From the NCBI GenBank assembly GCA_023394015.1, contig JAEXBL010000146.1, positions 1-8,310 of the forward strand: DNA of 8,310 bases. Direction: 5' to 3'. A model generated the notes under the pieces. The model made no database searches. It was given only the letters and a program-made list of their open reading frames with translations, and was not told the origin of the DNA. How positions within the stretch are numbered: the first letter of the stretch is position 1; the number at the start of each line of letters is the position of its first letter. Shown here piece by piece: positions 5,705-8,310 of this stretch. Made by a program: the position numbers and the translations under genes. The stretch comes from Pseudomonadota bacterium. GTDB taxonomy: Bacteria > Pseudomonadota > Gammaproteobacteria > Burkholderiales > Burkholderiaceae_C.

Positions 5705-7192
5705 TCAGTGCGCCTCGGCCATCTTGGCCGCCTCGATGGAGTCGGCCGCGTCGCCCTTGGCACCGTTGTAGAACATGTTCAGCAGCACGGCGGCGATGGA
5801 GGTCAGCAGGATGCCCGACTCGATCAGCGGGTGCAGCGCGTGCGGCATCCACTGCTTGAAGTTGGGCGCCACCAGCGGGATCATGCCCACGCCCACCGAC
5901 ACCGCCACGATCATCGGGTTGTAGCGGTTGGTGCGGAAGTCCACCACGCTCAGGATGCGGATGCCGGTGGCTGCCACCATGCCGAACATCACCAGCCCGG
6001 CGCCGCCCAGCACCACCGAAGGCAGCGACTCGACCAGCGCGCTCATCTTGGGCACCAGGCCCAGCACGATCAGGATGATGCCGCCGGCCACGCAGACGAA
6101 GCGGCTCTTGACGCCGGTGACCGCCACCAGGCCCACGTTCTGCGAGAAGCTGGTGTAGGGAAAGGCGTTGAAGATGCCGCCGATCAGCGTGCCCAGGCCG
6201 TCGGTGCGCAGGCCGCGCGCCAGCGCCGGCTGGTCGATCTTCTTGCCCGTCATCTCGCCCAGCGCCAGGAACATGCCGGTGGATTCGATCATCACCACGA
6301 TCATCACCATGGTCATGGTCAGGATCATCACCAGGTCGAACTTGGGCAGGCCGTACTTGAACGGCACCACCAGGTCGAACCAGCTGGCCTGGGCCACCTT
6401 GTCGAAGTTCATCAGGCCCATCAGCGTGGCCACCACGCCGCCGGCCACGATGCCCAGCAGCACCGCGATGTTGGCCATGAAGCCCTTGGCAAAGCGGGTG
6501 ATCAGCATGATCACCACCAGCACGAAGGCGGCCACCGCCACGCCGGGCAGCTCGGCGTACTTGGGGTTGGGCAGGCGCGGGGCCAGGGCCAGGTCGGACG
6601 GCACCGGCGGAATCGCCGAGCCGGGCGCCGAGGCGGCCGACATGACCGAGGACAGCCACTTGGCGTGCTCCGGGTTGACCACGGTCGGCGCCGTGGGGCC
6701 CACCGGGTTGCCGAAGATCCAGTTGATGCCGACGCGCATCAGCGTCACGCCGATGACCAGGATGATGGTGCCGGTGACCACGGGCGGAAAGTAGCGCAGC
6801 ATGCTGGCCACCCAGGGCGCGATGATGATGGAGATGACGCCCGCGCCGATGACCGAGCCGAAGATCAGCCGCGCCCCGTCGAGCCCCGGGTTGGCGCCGG
6901 CAATGGCCACCATCGGCGCCACGGCGGCGAAGGTCACGCCCATCATCACCGGCAGCTTGATGCCGAACCACTGCGTGGCGCCCATGGCCTGGATCAGGGT
7001 GACCACGCCGCAGCAGAACAGGTCGGCCGAGATCAGAAAGGCCACCTGATCGGGCGTGAGGTTGAGCGCGCGGCCGACGATGAGCGGCACCGCCACGGCG
7101 CCGGCGTACATCACCAGCACGTGCTGCAGGCCCAGCGCGGCCAGCTTGTGGGGTCGCAGGATTTGATCGACCGGGTGTGTCGAGGGGTTCAT
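5705..7192 (-). CDS. NCS2 (nucleobase:cation symporter-2) family purine permease, xanthine/urate type
   Basis: This inner-membrane proton-coupled transporter takes up an oxidised purine such as xanthine or urate. The 495-residue protein has many hydrophobic segments, beginning around 20-40, consistent with the family's 14 membrane spans. Signature elements are QHVLVMYAG near 23-31 (conserved histidine 24), the ESTGMFLALGE segment with substrate-site Glu303, Asp331, and the NAT motif QNVGLVAVTG at 351-360. Xanthine versus urate cannot be settled by eye; uracil is less likely given these motifs. A hydrophilic, Pro-rich loop at about 160-216 makes it longer than XanQ-type proteins. The ATG has GGAG 6 bases upstream. 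It follows the M20 hydrolase on the same strand after 70 bases and ends before a shared terminator, so the two are probably cotranscribed. Confidence 0.93.
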   Translation of the reverse strand: MNPSTHPVDQILRPHKLAALGLQHVLVMYAGAVAVPLIVGRALNLTPDQVAFLISADLFCCGVVTLIQAMGATQWFGIKLPVMMGVTFAAVAPMVAIAGANPGLDGARLIFGSVIGAGVISIIIAPWVASMLRYFPPVVTGTIILVIGVTLMRVGINWIFGNPVGPTAPTVVNPEHAKWLSSVMSAASAPGSAIPPVPSDLALAPRLPNPKYAELPGVAVAAFVLVVIMLITRFAKGFMANIAVLLGIVAGGVVATLMGLMNFDKVAQASWFDLVVPFKYGLPKFDLVMILTMTMVMIVVMIESTGMFLALGEMTGKKIDQPALARGLRTDGLGTLIGGIFNAFPYTSFSQNVGLVAVTGVKSRFVCVAGGIILIVLGLVPKMSALVESLPSVVLGGAGLVMFGMVAATGIRILSVVDFRTNRYNPMIVAVSVGVGMIPLVAPNFKQWMPHALHPLIESGILLTSIAAVLLNMFYNGAKGDAADSIEAAKMAEAH

Positions 7193-7231
7193 GCTTGTCT
7201 CCAGGGGTTTTTGAGTCTTGTGCTGCGCCAG

Positions 7232-7244
7232 CGCCCACCGGGCG
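7232..7244. repeat. Short GC hairpin between hydrolase and permease
   Basis: CGCCC at 7232-7236 pairs with GGGCG at 7240-7244 around ACC, in the 70-base gap between the M20 gene stop and the permease start. There is no T-run after it on the minus strand, so it does not look like a terminator. The rest of the gap holds the permease ribosome binding site at 7199-7202 and nothing else I recognise. Confidence 0.3.
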
Positions 7245-7262
7245 GGCGTTGAAAGCGGTGGT

Positions 7263-8310
7263 TCACGAGAGCAGGTCGGCCAGCGCGCGCGCCACCACCT
7301 GGGTGGCGCGGCGCAGGTCGGCCAGCTCGATGCGCTCGTCGGCGCGCTTGGCGTGGCTGTCCAGCACGGTGCGCGGGCCGGCGCCGTAGATCACGCCGGG
7401 AATGCCGCGCTCCACGTACAGGCGCACGTCGGTGTACAGCGGCGTGCCCACGGCGGCCGGGGTCTCGCCGAACACGGCCTGGCCGTGCTTCTGGATGGCA
7501 TCGACCAGCGGCTGGTTGCCGGGCAGCGGCAGCATGGCGTTGGCCAGCAGCAGGCGCTCGATCTCCACGCGGATGCCCTCGTCGGCGCGGCCGGCGTTGA
7601 AGTCGGCCACGGCGTCGGCGATCACTTGCCGGATCTGCGCCTCGACCTCGGCCGGGTTCTCCTCGGGGATCATGCGGCGGTCGAGCCTGAACACCACCTT
7701 GCCGGGCACCACGTTGGTGTTGGTGCCGCCTTCGATGCGGCCGATGTTGAGGTAGGGGTGGCTGATGCCCGGCACCTTGGAGCGGATGCCCTGGTAGCGC
7801 TGGTTCTCGGCATACAGCCGGTCCATGATGGCGACGGCGCCCTGCAGCGCGTCGATGCCGGTGGCGGGCACGGCGGCATGGGCCATCTTGCCGTGCACCG
7901 TCACCTGCATCTGCAGGCAGCCGTTGTGGGCGGTGACCACCTCGTAGCTGAAGCCGGCGGCGATCATCAGGTCGGGCCGGGTCAGGCCCTGCTGCAGCAG
8001 CCAGCCGGGGCCGAGCAGGCCGCCGAACTCCTCGTCGTAGGTGAAGTGCAGCTCGATGGCGCCCTTTGTGGGCCGCGCCACGGCCTCCCGCGCGCGCACG
8101 GCGAAGGTGAAGGTGGCGAAGTCGCTCTTGCTGACGGCGGTGGCGCGGCCGTACATGCGGCCGTCGTCGATCTCGGCGCCGTAGGGGTCGCGCGTCCAGC
8201 CCTCGCCGGGCGGCACCACGTCGCCGTGCGCGTTCAGGGCGATGGTGCGGCCGCCCTCGCCGTAGCGGCGGCGCACGATCAGGTTGGTGATGCTTTGCAG
8301 GCCGTAGGCC
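7263..8310 (-). CDS. M20 family metallohydrolase (ArgE/DapE/carboxypeptidase G2 type), N-terminus missing
   Basis: M20 enzymes are cytoplasmic zinc (or dinuclear metal) amidohydrolases that cleave peptide, N-acyl or N-carbamoyl bonds. The 348 visible residues run off the right edge, losing the N-terminal part; the frame is open through position 8309. Motifs, numbered from the first visible residue, are NAHGD (26-30, metal His28 and catalytic Asp30), YGRATAVSKSD (53-63), YDEE (91-94, catalytic Glu pair), the dimerisation-domain sequence VTVHGKMAHAA, and a C-terminal SHAKRADERIEL with the last metal histidine. The usual DMKGG after the GRG motif is replaced by VSKSD. Its neighbour, a purine permease 70 bases downstream, suggests an amidohydrolase acting on a purine breakdown product, but peptidase or acylase activity is equally possible. 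Substrate unknown. Confidence 0.88.
   Translation of the reverse strand, partial: AYGLQSITNLIVRRRYGEGGRTIALNAHGDVVPPGEGWTRDPYGAEIDDGRMYGRATAVSKSDFATFTFAVRAREAVARPTKGAIELHFTYDEEFGGLLGPGWLLQQGLTRPDLMIAAGFSYEVVTAHNGCLQMQVTVHGKMAHAAVPATGIDALQGAVAIMDRLYAENQRYQGIRSKVPGISHPYLNIGRIEGGTNTNVVPGKVVFRLDRRMIPEENPAEVEAQIRQVIADAVADFNAGRADEGIRVEIERLLLANAMLPLPGNQPLVDAIQKHGQAVFGETPAAVGTPLYTDVRLYVERGIPGVIYGAGPRTVLDSHAKRADERIELADLRRATQVVARALADLLS

Noticed and set aside
5264..7252. A 662-codon plus-strand frame with His/Asp-rich runs (HHDHHHGHG) opposite the permease
   Set aside because: The His/Asp runs mirror Met/Val/Ile codons of the permease membrane spans. It also overlaps dodecin in another frame and crosses the terminator.

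Overview
The window looks like a chromosomal segment from a high-GC betaproteobacterium, most likely Comamonadaceae (Acidovorax-like). This rests on the gene order of the sulfur operon, the protein sequences as I remember the family, and strong G/C third-position codon bias. I could not run a search, so the genus is not resolved.

Positions 1-5125 (minus strand) hold an assimilatory sulfate reduction operon, read from high to low coordinates: sulfite reductase hemoprotein (cysI), a DUF934 protein, APS/PAPS reductase (cysH), and sulfate adenylyltransferase small subunit (cysD) and large GTPase subunit (cysN, cut by the left edge). DUF934-cysH and cysH-cysD are each joined by ATGA stop/start overlaps. 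CysD and CysN activate sulfate to APS. CysH carries the cysteine pattern of the 4Fe-4S APS reductase type, so it probably reduces APS directly to sulfite. CysI then reduces sulfite to sulfide. No APS kinase and no CysJ-type flavoprotein are visible here.

Positions 5126-5369 are a divergent regulatory region between cysI (minus) and a small dodecin gene (plus, 5370-5582). It holds an AT-rich island with a LysR-type palindrome (candidate CysB site), an extra half-site and a second inverted repeat. A 20-bp perfect palindrome at 5611-5630 is a bidirectional terminator between dodecin and the convergent permease gene.

Positions 5705-8310 (minus strand) hold an NCS2-family purine permease, preceded 70 bp upstream by an M20-family metallohydrolase that runs off the right edge. 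The pair looks like a small nucleobase or ureide uptake and hydrolysis unit, but its substrate cannot be read from sequence.

No new multi-gene system is evident; the gene content is ordinary. The most unusual signal is palindromic DNA in the sulfur operon: an in-frame insertion in the second domain of CysN, a long hairpin made of repeated CGCGAAG units between cysD and cysN, and a hairpin-rich 53-residue tail on CysH. Also worth checking are an M20 active site that departs from the usual metal-ligand pattern and the promoter architecture upstream of cysI.
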